Shown here: piece after piece, positions 11,244 through 23,169 of the stretch
How the letters are laid out: every line of letters starts with the position of its first letter
How positions within the stretch are numbered: the first letter of the stretch is position 1
NCBI GenBank assembly: GCA_936432065.2
Contig: OW386290.2
Coordinates: 131,486,677-131,550,676, forward strand
Direction: 5' to 3'
Source of the DNA: Rutpela maculata
Lineage: Eukaryota; Arthropoda; Insecta; Coleoptera; Cerambycidae
DNA length: 64,000 nt
Translations under genes and position numbers: made by a program
Notes under the pieces: generated by a model
Told to the model about the DNA's origin: nothing
Seen by the model: the letters and a program-made list of their open reading frames with translations, nothing else
Databases searched by the model: none

Positions 11244-11420
11244 GTTCAGGGACCGAAACCGCAACTTATTTCGGTTCGGTTTCGGTTACGGTTACTTAAC
11301 GTACACCATTTTCGGTTTTCAGAGCAGTGACAATTTGGTTTTCAGTTACGGTTTCGATTTTCAAGGCAGCGACAATTCGGTTTCAGTTTTCAGGGCAGCG
11401 ACAATTCGGTTACGGTTTTG
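11244..11420. repeat. degenerate CGGTT minisatellite
   Basis: Starts CAGGGACCGAAACCG and carries many TTTCGGTT and TTACGGTT words, plus three copies of the (A)GGCAGCGACAATTCGGTTT type (period about 33-37 bp). The overall look (terminal CAGGGA plus dense subterminal hexamers) recalls hAT subterminal repeats, but the other end is not evident. Confidence 0.5.
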
Positions 11421-11862
11421 AAAATGGAGATAAAAAACTTTGGTAACTTATATTTGTACAATTTTAAAATGTAAATAAAGTAAAATGATAATTAGTTAAT
11501 GATAATATATTAACTAATTAATTATCGATTATTGTACTGTCGTCGAAACTACGTACGAGTGCAAAGTTTTAAGTCAGTTGGTTATGGGGAAGTAGGTTTA
11601 AATTAAATTACAAAATTTGACCCTAACGCACAAGTGAAGTTAAATTGATGCTTGCAAAAAAATCAATTTATTTAATAGATACATTCTATGTTGGATAAAT
11701 GTAGTGATTATGTAGATTGTTCTGAACACCGAAATTCCCTCATTCTTCTTTAGGTGCTGATTCTTCATGCAAAAATAGTAAGAAAAGTTCATGTAAACAT
11801 AGGTCTGGAAATGCTTTCCAAGAGAGTTACGGCGTTCTGATGATGGCACCTTAATATTGGTT

Positions 11863-11864
11863 TT

Positions 11865-11898
<34 letters not shown>

Positions 11899-11995
11899 TT
11901 ATTGTCCAAATGTCAACATTTACACAGAGGGATTAAATACAGAGACTGATATAAAACCTAACCCTAAACAGAAAAGGACAAAATTAACAAGATTA
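11863..11995 (-). mobile_element. LINE 3' tail, inverted
   Basis: On the - strand the sequence ends GGACAATAAATTATTATTATT, the same (ATT)n-tailed LINE 3' end seen at 13640-13670. It is 5'-truncated and non-coding. Confidence 0.5.
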
Positions 11996-11997
11996 AG

Positions 11998-13305
11998 TTA
12001 TTAAGAGGAGACAATACCAATCACAAAGTTTCATCGGTAACCCAACAAACACAAAAGGTCGGCCCATCAGCGGGCCATCACTGGTCCAGAAATGAAACTT
12101 CTGGCCCTGTGATGGCCCACTGGAGGGCCGACCTTATGTGTTTGTAGGGAAAGCCAAAGCTGAAGTGGGGCGAAGGGTAGGCAGTGCGGCTATTATAGAG
12201 CATCTGCACGTGACGTGGCAGCTAGCCTCAAAAATATGTGTTTCTTAAGGTTTAAGAGTATTAAGCAGCTGTTATTAAAATTTCTGCCTGGTTCCCGTAT
12301 TTTCAACTAAAATCTAGTTCAGCATAATGTTTATGAAGTTCTAAATACATTGTCCTAATAAAATAGGACTCTTTTTGTAGGTTGGAAATCTAACCTGTAA
12401 TTAGCAGTCTATTTTTATTAATCAACAATATTGAAAAATTATTTACGGGAATTTTTAAATATTTGCTTGGAGCCAGTACGGCTCCAAGCTAAAAATGCGT
12501 ATACAAACATTAAAAATGAGAATAAACATGAAAAACTTAAAATTTAAGGTTATGTTGGTTACATGATGGAGATGCTGCTGTAGGTGGCCTGCATCATCTA
12601 TTAAAAAGCACTGTACTAAAAGTCTTGACTGGAAAAAAGCAGTTTTTAGCCAAACGGCTGGCGTTATTAAACTGAAAAAAAGATATTCTTAAAAGTAAAT
12701 GAATACTACACTTCTATTGAAGAAAGTTTTTAGCTAAAATTTGTTTATTACAAAGTGTGAAGAGAAATCTTCGTAATAAACAAATTTTAGCTAAAAACTT
12801 TCTTCAATAGAAGTGTAGTATTCATTTACTTACAAGAATATCTTTTTTTCAGTTTAATAACGCTAGCCGTTTGGCTAAAAACTGCTTTTTCCCAGTGAAG
12901 ACTTTAATTAGTATAGTGCTTTTTAATGGATGGTGCCACCTACAGCAGCATCTGCAACATAACCTTAAATTTCAAGTTTTTTCAAGTTTATTTACATTTT
13001 TATGTTTGTATACGCATTTTTAGCTTGGAGCCGGCTCCAAGCAAATATTCAAAAATTCACGTAAATAATTTTTCAATATTGTTGATTAATAAATATAGAC
13101 TGCTAATTACAGGTTAGATTTCCAACCTACAAAAAGAGTCCTAACCTAGGACAAAGTATTTAGAACTTCATAAGCATTACACTATACCGGAACCAGGCAG
13201 AAATTTTAATAATAGCCGCATAATACTCTTAAATCTTAAGAAACACATATTTTTGAGGTTAGCTGTACGTCACATGCAGATGCCTTATAATAGCCACACT
13301 GCCTA
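11998..13305. mobile_element. palindrome family P, copy 1
   Basis: A near-complete palindrome with arms about 12150-12760 and 12770-13305 and a centre at GTGTGAAGAGAAATCTTCGT. Landmarks are the CTTGGAGCC..GGCTCCAAGC stem, TAGGTTGGAAATCTAACCT and GCAGATGC..GTAGGTGGC. The outer TIR starts AAGAGGAGACAATACCAATC and is missing on the right. Other copies are at 42203-44430, with diverged single arms at 31320-31615, 33005-33300 and 51650-52000. No ORF; the autonomous partner is unknown. Confidence 0.85.
12041..12149. mobile_element. 109-bp palindromic mini-MITE
   Basis: CCCAACAAACACAAAAGGTC.. at the left is mirrored by ..GACCTTATGTGTTTGTAGGG at the right, and the whole unit folds into one hairpin with a loop of about 11 bases. 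Comparison with palindrome P at 42236-42250 and 44390-44400, which reads straight through, shows it is an insertion. The likely duplicated target is AA or TAA. Confidence 0.85.
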
Positions 13306-13671
13306 CCCTGCTCTTTTACATTCTTTGAAAAGGGTCCATTCTATAACTGCATAAAAATTTACAATGCGTTGCCTAGAGATATCAGACAAATACATGTATT
13401 GGCAAGTTATAGGTATAAACTTAAAAAGTTATTAATAGATAAAGCATACTACTCCCTAAATGAATATTTTATTGACACGTAATGGTTGAAATTTTTTGTT
13501 ATATGTATACTGATGTTTGTTGTATTATTTTTTAGTGTGTCTTACATATTCCTAGTTATATCTCTGTGTAAACTACCTGTTTATACTTATTCTGTTCTTT
13601 TCTCCTGTTTTGACGTTGTTAATGTTTCTCTGGAAATTTATGACAATAAATGTATTATTATTATTATTAAA
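13306..13671 (+). pseudogene. LINE ORF2 C-terminus and 3' tail
   Basis: A reading frame ending at 13481-13483 reads FYNCIKIYNALPRDIRQIHV..KKLLIDKAYYSLNEYF. This is the typical C-terminal (post-RT) tail of Jockey/CR1-like non-LTR retrotransposons. It is followed by a 3' UTR ending GACAATAAATGTATTATTATTATT. The 5' part is gone. It abuts the truncated right end of palindrome P. Confidence 0.75.
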
Positions 13672-13990
13672 ACAGGTACAAAAGGTACATAAAAATTTTA
13701 CTCACCTACGTTTAAGTATGATAGCTGGTTTATATATATGTCACTTTCCAAGTGACATGCTAACGACGTGTAAGCGTCAACCTACGAATCTTGAGGTTCA
13801 CGGTTCGATCCCTGAGCGTTCTAAGCTTTTTTTTTTCAACAAATATTAACTTAAGGTAGCGATTACCAAGAAAGAGACAACCGATAGGGAAATATTTATT
13901 ATTTTTGGCCATAACTTTTTTCTTAGTACGTATATTTAAAAAAAACTGGACTACCTAAGTAGAACCGTAACAAGACTATTGCTAAGAATT
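13672..13990 (+). mobile_element. tRNA-like foldback element, half copy
   Basis: Shares AGGTACATAAAAATTTTA, TATATATGTCACTTTCCAAGTG, the B-box GGTTCGATCCC with following T-run, and the GGCGATTACCAAGAAAGAGAC block with the intron-4 element at 6085-7760. Only one arm and the loop are kept. Confidence 0.7.
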
Positions 13991-14180
13991 TTCACTCAAT
14001 AATTCCAGTCGTTTCCAAAATAATGAGATTTAAAACTACGAAATAGGAAGATTGGCATAATCTGGGGCACTTGGAAATACTGAAAGGGGGGGAGGTTTAG
14101 CCGGTTGAAGTCCGGCACTAACTGGGATGAGGTTTCCAGGTGTCCATGACGGATTTCCCCCTTCAACAACAAAAAAAAAA

Positions 14181-14480
14181 GGATATATCCTTAGTTATCG
14201 GTCTTTATAATAAAATTACTCTTTTCTTACGTTTCGGTTTATTCAACCATCGTCAGAGAACTACAATTAAGTGAAGACAAATATTTTTTTAAATGCTATT
14301 TTTTATTCACATGTAATTTAAATCCATGTGTATAAAAAAATAGCATTTAAAAAATATTATATAAAAATATATATAAAAATATTTGTGTTCACTTAATTAT
14401 GTGTAGTTCTGTGACGATGGTTCAATAAGCCGAAATGTAAGAAGAGTAATTTTATTATAAAGACCGATAACTCAGGATGT
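14181..14480. mobile_element. palindromic MITE, 300 bp
   Basis: The left arm (GTTATCGGTCTTTATAATAA.., 14194 on) is inverted at ..ATTATAAAGACCGATAAC (right). The arms also share TAAGTGAA and the ATGGTT..CGAAA block. The centre is near 14325 in ATTTAAATCCATGTG. No ORF. Confidence 0.85.
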
Positions 14481-14499
14481 ACCTGCATCAAGTTAATTT

Positions 14500-17400
14500 T
14501 ATATCCTAACCAAAAGTTCTTTTTTTTAACTCAGAAAATGTAGAGTAACTTATTGTCCAAAATCCCAGACATTATGCAGGTATTTTAGAGTACCCTAAAA
14601 GTGGCAAAACTATTGCTGAAACTGGGCTGTGTCTGCCATAAACTAAAGTCAACCTTAATTCTAAAAGTAGTTAGCCGTCGGAAACTTAGAAATATTTTAT
14701 ATTTGTCATTGAAAATAGACTTCTCCATGTCATTTAAGAACTGAAAGTTAACATTTACAGCTAAGTGATGTAAATCACTTTCCACATATGTGCAGAAAGC
14801 GACTATTTTCCGCCTAGCCCAAATTGGTAATAAGAATATGAATCTCTCCTTAGAAATGATGTGCTATGGTTAATTCCAAAAACGAATTGCTAGAGGTTTA
14901 ATAGTGAAATAATATGAAAAATCAGTTTTTTTGTCATTTCGTTGCAGTTGTATAAAAAATAGTGTTTATATTTCGGGTGCAGTGTTCTTGTCGTTTTTGC
15001 ATGATATTCATGCTCAAGTGGGAATAGAGCACTTTCCATTTTTAACATGCAAATTATTATTATTCCTCATCATTTTATTCCAAGATTCGTTCTCAGCAGA
15101 ACCATTTTCTAAGTTTTGTTTCTGGTTCTCATTTTATTTTATTTTCAGAAATGAAGAGCAGGGAGTCTGTTTGTTTTTATTTCAATTTTATTCTTATTCT
15201 GCGGTAATAGTATTCGAGCATAGTGCTCAAATGTTTTGGTATTTATGGAAACACTAGGCACTGTCACTTTTCAGGGACCTAAAACAATATTTAGGCGATT
15301 CTGTCTGAATAATGTCTAAGCTTGCCTCCACGCTCTGCTTGTGGTTGGGCAATATGGAATATATTTTCTTGTTGATTCTGGTGCTCCAGGCATTAATACA
15401 CACGTTATTTTAATTACTATTTATGAAGACGAATACTTTTACATACAGTTTTTATTAATAAATGGATACAGTCGGTCTACAATAAGTGCCTTTTTCCCAA
15501 TTCCCAACTTCTCAATTTTTCTTAATATTGTTTTTTCTGCTTTTCTTAGCAACCACACTAGATAACATATAAAGTGTTCAACACTGTCAAATAATTCCGA
15601 AACTCAATTGAAAGATCTTAATCACGTTTTCATTTTATATAAGGAGTATCTTGAAGAATGCCTAGTAAAGCATGTAGTGTATTTCAATTGTTTTTCATTA
15701 AAAAAAAAAACGCATTTAGGAAAGCAACATTTTATTTAAACAGAAAAATGATAAGTAACAAAAAAGGTGAAATAATAATTTCTAACCTAACATTATATTT
15801 ATACGTACATATATATAAAATATAAAATAACACAGCAAGTTGATTTTACATACTTTAGGCATATAAATATCACGTCCTAATTTGTAAAAATACAATATTA
15901 AAATTATAATAGTAAATTTAACAATTGATTAGATAACTTTACAAAGGTGAATCGGAAACAATGAACTAACCTTAGCATACATCCCATTACATTAAAAAAT
16001 AATGTGATCTGGAACCTCCAGAATATAATAATATATTGTAATAGTTAACATCAAATAGAGAACGGATCTCACGTGGTTATTCCTAGCATGGACTTCAGAT
16101 ATGGATGTACGATGAAAAACCTAGACAGCTTTTTTTATACAGTACTTGCAAAGGTCGATACAAAAACATTGAAGTACCAACAAAATCAACATTGGTAAAA
16201 AAATTATGGGCATCTGACCTACGAAACTACCAAAGAATTTTAAGTTAAAAACATATTTGGCTTAGTGTGAATGAAACTGCTCGTAACAGAAAGTTAACAA
16301 ATGTGATAGTAGGTGGAATGGAAGATTATTCAAGGTTCGTTCAGGCAATTTGGAATCGATGATTCCTCTTCTCGACTACCCTACTCTGTTCAGGCGATTT
16401 GGAGTTGGGGTTCTTCTTCTGAAGCATTTAAACGCATGTTACTGCTGGTTTTTCGGTGGTAACTGAAGAAATCCTACCGACTGCGCCAGTTATGAATTTA
16501 AAATAAATAGCAAAATCGATTCTTAACAATATTATATTTATGTTTATGAGTCAATTGACATTTTACATACTCAATACATGAATTAACAAAGTATCTTTTC
16601 AGCCATACGCAACCTTGAACATAAGTCCAAAAACAGCGGACTATAGTAATTGACGCAACGAACATTATATTCGATCTATGTCAATATGTCTTTCAATTAT
16701 CAGGTGATATTTCCGGTTACATGAATCTTGGGATTGTTGTTTAATATATTCGCACCTCATATAGCTTGCTTGGAACCCTTCAGTCACTATTTAACCTTGA
16801 ACTTGACAGAATTTACTAGATACAAGGTGAATATTGTTTTGTATTACTGAGTATGGACATTGGATATAGTCATATTGTATAGAGCCTCGAGTCGATCCTG
16901 ATTTTGATATTATAATGACCTGAGATCCCCTGTCTAATGATAATATTAAAATATTAAGCACACTACATTAAAAACCTTAAAACTGATTTTTAAACTCGTA
17001 ATTATTAAAATTATACTCAGCAAAAAACTTAATTGAAAGGAACATGTAGATTTGGCGTGACTTGCATGTTTGAAGAGAATAAGCCTATATTACCAATTGT
17101 GCCCTTTCATTTAAGTCAAATCCTAAGTGTAGTTCACATCTTCCGATTCACGCTTTGCTATATTATTACATCACTAGAAATATATCAATATTATAATAAT
17201 ATTAGAGATTATATCAAGACGATTAGCATTTTTTTCAGTACATTTTTTTTTGTTTTTAACAAGTAAAAAATTGACAAAGTACCGTTAGAGATATGTGCAC
17301 ATATCATCACATTCTAATTTCACAGATGCTTCTTATGGTTGGGAAACGATTCCCAAGTTAGGGGAAGTACCAAAACCCGAACACACACACGCGACAATTT

Positions 17401-17656
17401 TTTACTGTTTTCTTTTTAAAAAGTTTTTTGGCCATCTTGTGTCAGATTGAAATAAGAATTTTTAAACATCGGAAGGGGCACCTGCCCTTGACAGAGTCTG
17501 AGATAGTGGACTAGTAAAGGAGTATGTACATATTCGATCAAATAATTATACCAAGGACAAAATCAAAAGACAACTTTGAACACGTCAGGCAACAGTTTAC
17601 ACTGCATAAACATAATTAGGCACGTAAAATCTTGTAGCTTACGTAAGCCACAAATA
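14500..17656. other. 3.2 kb with nothing recognised
   Basis: AT-rich, no ORF over about 110 codons, and no protein match I can name. The 108-codon frame at 14931-15257 is hydrophobic and low in complexity. It lacks any splice or family signal and is not called. Confidence 0.4.
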
Positions 17657-18509
17657 TAGCCCAGACGACAGAGAACATTTTATAGTGAAATCCACAAAAA
17701 CTTGCAAAATGAATAATTTTTTTTTTAATGAGTTCGTGAAAGTGCAAAGAATAATATCCTGAAAAGTTTACATTACGCTCGGATGCAGAACATAAAAAAA
17801 AAGTGAAAAAAAATTTTTTTTTCATCCATTTTTTTCAAAATTTTGAAATTAAGTCAGGGTAGGAAAAAATAAAAAATACAGGTGGATAGACCACGTGTTT
17901 TTGAACAAAAAATGTCCTAATAAAATTTATCGCTAAAGCAAAATGGTCTTCCTGGAAAAAAATGGTGAAGTAACTTGTTAAATGCGTACTATGGAACCTC
18001 TAAAAATTCTTAGCAATTCTTAGCAGTTCTAACGAGTAAAATAAAGCTTTTTTCTCTTTCTGATTACACATTTTTAACAGTTTCCTTAGTAACTAAGAGG
18101 ATAAATAGTGAGTCTGGAGGGAAAATATATAATTATGAACGCATACATAGACACCACACATAGCCGCTGAATCGCTCGCATGAATTTTTACGTGCCTTTA
18201 CTGTATTGTATTTATTACAGGTACACTTATCCCCATTTCAGCTATATCCAATGGATTTCTTATACATTTGTTAATGTATTGGAAAAGTTCCAGAATTTAT
18301 ATTCAAAACAATCAAAGATATTTTCATAGTTATAAGGATAAGATCTTAAAATTGCAATTTCTTATCATGATCTGATTGATCATATTTTCGAAAAAATGCA
18401 TACAAGTAAACCAATTTGTGTTTAAACATTTGAAAACTATACATTTTTTCAGAGATAGATTATTTTTTCAAATGGGTCAAGTTCTCGGCAAGTTACAGCC
18501 TCCAATATA

Positions 18510-19566
18510 CAGAGTGTCTCACTTTTCATGGAGCCACCCTCATATCTTGCTCATCTGATATCCGAATATTTTGAAATTTTGGTGGTGAAAATATACCTAT
18601 AAAGTGAGTCTTTAGACGTAACCACATTTGATTTTAGTCAGAGGCGTTCGATTCTAGAATGGAAAAAAGGGGGTCGATTTTCGAAAAAAATCTATTAGCG
18701 ATTTTTTCAGTAAAAAACTAGTGAGATATTCTTAATCAGCACCTTTAGAAACCTCTTTGTACAAGATTACATCTTAGTGGGTTCAAAATTGTTTGAGATA
18801 GGGGCCGTCAAAAAAATAATTTTTTCAACTAAAAATATTTTTTACCTGTAAAACGGATTCTCAAATGAAAAAATTTATTCTTAATTTTTTGTTCAGAATA
18901 ATGTATTTTACTAGTCTGAATTGATTTTGAAAAAAAATAATTATTTATTTAATAAGGCAAAAATTCTAATTCGTACATTTTGTTAACGAATAATCTTCAA
19001 TAAAGACCTAAGTAAGCCGTGAAAGCAAAAATTATTACTAGTGTCAATTCATTTTATTTATTTATTTATTTTAGTTGCATTTATTTTAATTTCTAATTAT
19101 GGCCTTATTTAAATAAATAATTATTTTGTTGTAAAATCAATTCAAGCTAGTGCAATATATTATTCTGAACAAAAAATGAAGAATAATTTTTTTTCATTAG
19201 AGAATCCGATTTGCAGATAAAAATTATTTTTACGTGAAAAAATTGCATTTTTGAAGGCCCCTATCTCAAACACCTTTGAACCCACTACGATGTAATCTTG
19301 TACAAATGGGTTTCTAAAGATGCTAATTAAGAATATCTTACTAGTTTTTTTCTAAAAAAATTGCTAATACTTTTTCTTTGAAAATTGACGCCCTTTCTAC
19401 ATCCTAGAATCGGACGCTCTGACTAAAATCAAATGTGGTTACGTTTAAAGTCTTACTTTATAGGTATATATTCACCACCAAAATTTCAAAAAATGCGGAT
19501 ATCAGATGAGCGAGATATGAGATGAGCGAGATATGAGGGTGGCTCCATGAAAAGTGCGACACGCTG
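18510..19566. mobile_element. mariner-like palindromic MITE, TA TSD
   Basis: Begins CAGAGTGTCTCACTTTTCATGG and ends ..CCATGAAAAGTGCGACACGCTG, flanked by TA on both sides. The arms pair over about 350 bp (GATTACATCTTAGTGGGTTC against GAACCCACTACGATGTAATC). It sits at the same place in element A where copy 2 carries the mariner at 57849-60324. Non-coding. Confidence 0.85.
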
Positions 19567-19567
19567 T

Positions 19568-20600
19568 ATATATTTATCAAGAAAAACATCAAACAAGGAA
19601 ATTAAAATGATTTGAGATGTACTTTTTTTTTAATCCATGTTACTACAACTTAATAAATCATAATAATCATGAAGTGTACATACTTTTTAACAGTTCTCAA
19701 TGAAGAAAGAATTTTTTTGAAGGGCTTTTATTTTTTCTATATTTTTTATTGCGACGATTGAGTTCGGAATAAAAAAGCATCAGAAAGCCACAATTTCCAT
19801 CTTTTAAATGAACCAACACTCATATAGATTGAACAAATTCTGATTTAGTAACATGTAATTCAGTGCGTCGGTGTCCTCTTAATAAAAATACCTTACAGCG
19901 ACCCTGTTTACTCGTTGCCAAGATCAGCGGCAGATCCAGAATAAATTAACAGGGGGGACACAACCATTATTTTCCAAGATTAAACGTTCTAAACTGAAAA
20001 ATCAGAAATTTGACTTGCAAAAACAGTTCATTCGAAAACTGGTAACAGACTTTTACAATTTAATTAATATATGAGCATCTAAGAATTCCTTAAACCAATG
20101 GTTAAAGTACTTTTAATTTAATAGAAAACATTTCTTTTCTAAAGTTAAATGCTGAAATACTGAGCCATATGGCAGCACTATCTACAAATAAACTTTTCTA
20201 AACCATTTCCTTTTACCAAAATATACGACGTGCATTTATCAAGAAAATCATCAAGCAAGGAAATTAAAATGATTTGAGGCGTACTTTTTTGTGACTACAA
20301 CTTACTACAACTTAATAAACCATAATAATCCTGAAGTGTACAAACTTTTTAACAGTTTTCAATAAAGCAAGAATTTTTTTGAAGGGCTTTTATTTTTTCT
20401 ATATTTTTTATTGCGACGATTGAGTTCGGGCGTGATAAGCGATATAAGCATATTTTTCCCATCTATCCTTTGCTTGTATTGTTTAAAACAAAAAGCTTCA
20501 GAAAGCTACAATTTCCATCTTTTAAATGAACCAACACTCATATAGATTGAACAAATTCTGATTTAGTAACATGTAATTCAGTGCGTCGGTGTCACAGTCA
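19568..20600 (+). repeat. direct duplication inside element A
   Basis: 19568-19885 (ATTTATCAAG.AAA.CATCAA.. to CAGTGCGTCGGTGTC) is repeated at 20236-20593, with an extra 62-bp segment after GAGTTCGG. The intervening 350 bp contains unrelated sequence. Copy 2 of element A has only one such segment, so the duplication is private to copy 1. Confidence 0.8.
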
Positions 20601-20911
20601 TACGTACTCAAGCGCGTGCACGCATGGATCTCGCTCCGAGTTATAACGTTACACTTGACTATTTTTTTCCAGGAAAACCGTGGCTTTAGCGATAAATTTT
20701 GTTAGGACATTTCTTGTTCATAAATACGTGATCTATCCATCTGTATTTTTATTTTTCCTAGCTTGACTTAATTTCAAAACTGAAAAAATGGATGAAAATT
20801 TTTTTTTTCACTTTTTTTTATGTTCTGCATCTGAGCGAAATGTTAACTCATTAAATAAAAATTATTCATTTTGCAAATTGTTGTAGGTAAATATCTTCAT
20901 CGACTGGGCTA

Positions 20912-22608
20912 ATATAAAATGCGAGCTTGATTAAGATTATCTCTAGGCGCAAATAATAATCTTAAAAATATATACAGAATCCGCCCAACAGCACTGACTA
21001 TTTTAGACATTTAATAAAAAGAAAACCAATTATAATATTATTAACAGTACTTTGGCCTCCAAGATTTTCAATATTACCGTCCCTGGCGTCCTCCTCTAGG
21101 GTTACTTAAAAAATATGTTTATGTTTAGAGCTACAAATCTTGAAGATTTGACAAGGAAAATTAGTGATAGTGGACAATTTTATTACCTCATTGAAATACT
21201 ATACTGCATTCTCAGAAAAAAAACCTCTCAACTTTTATGTTTATGAATATGTTATTTTCTATCTATCAGATTCTTACATATTTATTAAATTTCTAAAATG
21301 ATCAGTACTTTATGCAGAATTTGATATATTTGTTAGCGCATTATTTAAAAAAAAAGAGACAAGATACGAAACTTACCACAACACAAAAAAAATTCTGCAA
21401 GAGAACTAATAATTAAATGATTTAAAAAATAACTTACATATAGGACTAATTGCATTAAAAGTGGAATGTTATTTTTGTGAACGTAATTCAACGGATGAAT
21501 TTATCCACCAAATGGAATTATTAAATATTTTCTGGAATATTTACTAAAAATTGATAATGATAATAGCCCAATGTCCAAAGTCAAACTGTAAACCTTTCGA
21601 TAAAACTAAATACACCGTAATTCACCCAAAAAAAGAGTAAAGGCCATTTTTGCCAACATCTCTGTAAATACCAGAATATGCAATATTTATTTGTTTAGCT
21701 AAGCAGCAAAATAGTAGATTGACTGTTGTAAAATCACTTCAAACTAGTACAATACATTATGTTGAACAAAAAATGAAGAATAATTTTTTTTTTCATTTGA
21801 GAATCTGTTTTAAAGATAAAAATTATTTTTAGATGAAAAAATTATTAAATGACCTTTGGCCAATATTTTGAAACCCTGTTGTTAAAATTTTTTGTACCCG
21901 TGGAAACTTTTGATCGACATGTCATAAACTACCACTCTCCAAGTTTCAGCTTCCAGGAGTGAAAGCCAAATTACATATAAAAGGTGTGGGGTCCTTTCAG
22001 TTTGGCAGACGGACTTTGGTCGATAACTCTTTGGATCTTTCTAATAAAGAACATATTTATTATTTATTAATAAAGACTGTTTAAAACCTCTGGACAAAGG
22101 GCTATAAACCTTGCCTTCCCTGGGTCAAAGTTGTGTTTTAGCTGTTGAAAATGTTCACTTGTAAATCAGCCTCGGGTGTCAAAATCATTACCGACATTAC
22201 CATTACATTATTTCCGTTACACTGAGTAAAATTCGACTAGATGAAAATTCGAGCACCAACCAACGGCTTTACCTGGGGCGCAATTTTTCCTTTGGACTAG
22301 GGCTGCACCGGGTAATAAATTATAAACGCCGGGTCCCGGATTTTACTTTCTTTCTGTCAGTGAACTGAGCTAAACTTAAGAAATCTAACTCAGATGGGTG
22401 TTCTGTTTGACCATCTATCTTGGCTAAGCTCAGTCAAATACCTCCCCCCTTACTTATGCTAAGTCTGCTGGATTTCATCTATACAGATCTGTGATTTCAT
22501 CCTAAACTATAGAAACTTGCCTAAGGTGATTTCAAGGAGGCGATTGGTCAAAATACCTGAATCTTAACAATGTACATGCCTATATTTTCTAGACTGTTTT
22601 GATTGTTC
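20912..22608. other. intergenic, repeat fragments
   Basis: No gene. 21715-21860 matches the middle of the MITE at 19130-19250 (TATGTTGAACAAAAAATGAAGAATAA and flanks). Near 22308 an AGGGCTGCACCGGG end pairs in style with CCGGTGCATCCCT at 27733, possibly the termini of one large element. Confidence 0.4.
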
Positions 22609-22779
22609 TCTTTGCAAGTTAGTTAATATAAGAATCTTAAGCTAAGATTGTCGGTAGAAAGAAAGCACATAATATTAAGATTATGCTTTTAATGCATAGC
22701 GCCAATAGGTGCTTATGTTCTACTGACAATCTTAGCTTACCTAAATTTAAGATTCTTATATTAATGAATTTGCAAAGGT
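22609..22779. mobile_element. palindromic MITE, about 170 bp
   Basis: Left CTTTGCAAG..TAATATAAGAATCTTAAG..CTAAGATTGTC is inverted at GACAATCTTAGC..TTAAGATTCTTATATTA..TTTGCAAAG. No ORF. Confidence 0.85.
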
Positions 22780-22858
22780 TAGGTTAGGCTGATATGTGAG
22801 AGGGCTACTATCCAGACCCTCCACTGCGACCATCTGGTCTATTGTGACTCACTCCTAA

Positions 22859-23060
22859 TTATATTTCACCCAATAGGTTCAGCTTTTTAATAAAGCCAAA
22901 TATCTTATTGAGTGGGAGATTGTTCAGGTCCTCTGGCAGCAGTTGTTTTTTGCCAAAAAGTGAGAACATGGTTCTTTCTGGACAGGACAGGTATATAGAA
23001 TGTGTGTTGAGGTTTAATCCTCCTCCAAACACAGTGCCCGGTATATAGGTCAACGAGTTC
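22859..23060 (-). pseudogene. possible LINE ORF2 C-terminal end
   Basis: A 64-codon frame ends LNNLPLNKIFGFIKKLNLLGEI, like the short helix that closes ORF2 in R1/Jockey-type LINEs with an RNase H. It lies directly downstream, in - orientation, of the LINE ORF1 relic at 23170-25100. They may be one internally deleted copy. Confidence 0.35.
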
Positions 23061-23169
23061 TTAGGTGTAACCTATTTAACTCTAATAGCTTTTTAGTTCT
23101 TGGTTTCAAAGGATATATATCTGCTTATTTAGTTGCTACAAATCGTTGCGATTGATATTAAATATTTGT

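Larger units (their letters stand above)
17657..20911. mobile_element. element A, copy 1: 3.25-kb long-TIR element
   Basis: Left TAGCCCAGACGACAG and right CGACTGGGCTA are inverted termini. The subterminal arms (17690-17960 against 20660-20890) pair over about 250 bp, including the AAATTTATCGCTAAAGC and GTTCTGCATC..GAGCG blocks. Flanking TA/ATA suggests a short target duplication. A second copy lies at 56977-61655. It is non-coding here and is interrupted by a mariner-like MITE and an internal duplication. Confidence 0.75.

Noticed and set aside
14931..15257. 108-codon hydrophobic frame, possible membrane protein
   Set aside because: Low-complexity Phe/Leu-rich translation of AT-rich DNA, no splice sites or conserved motif.
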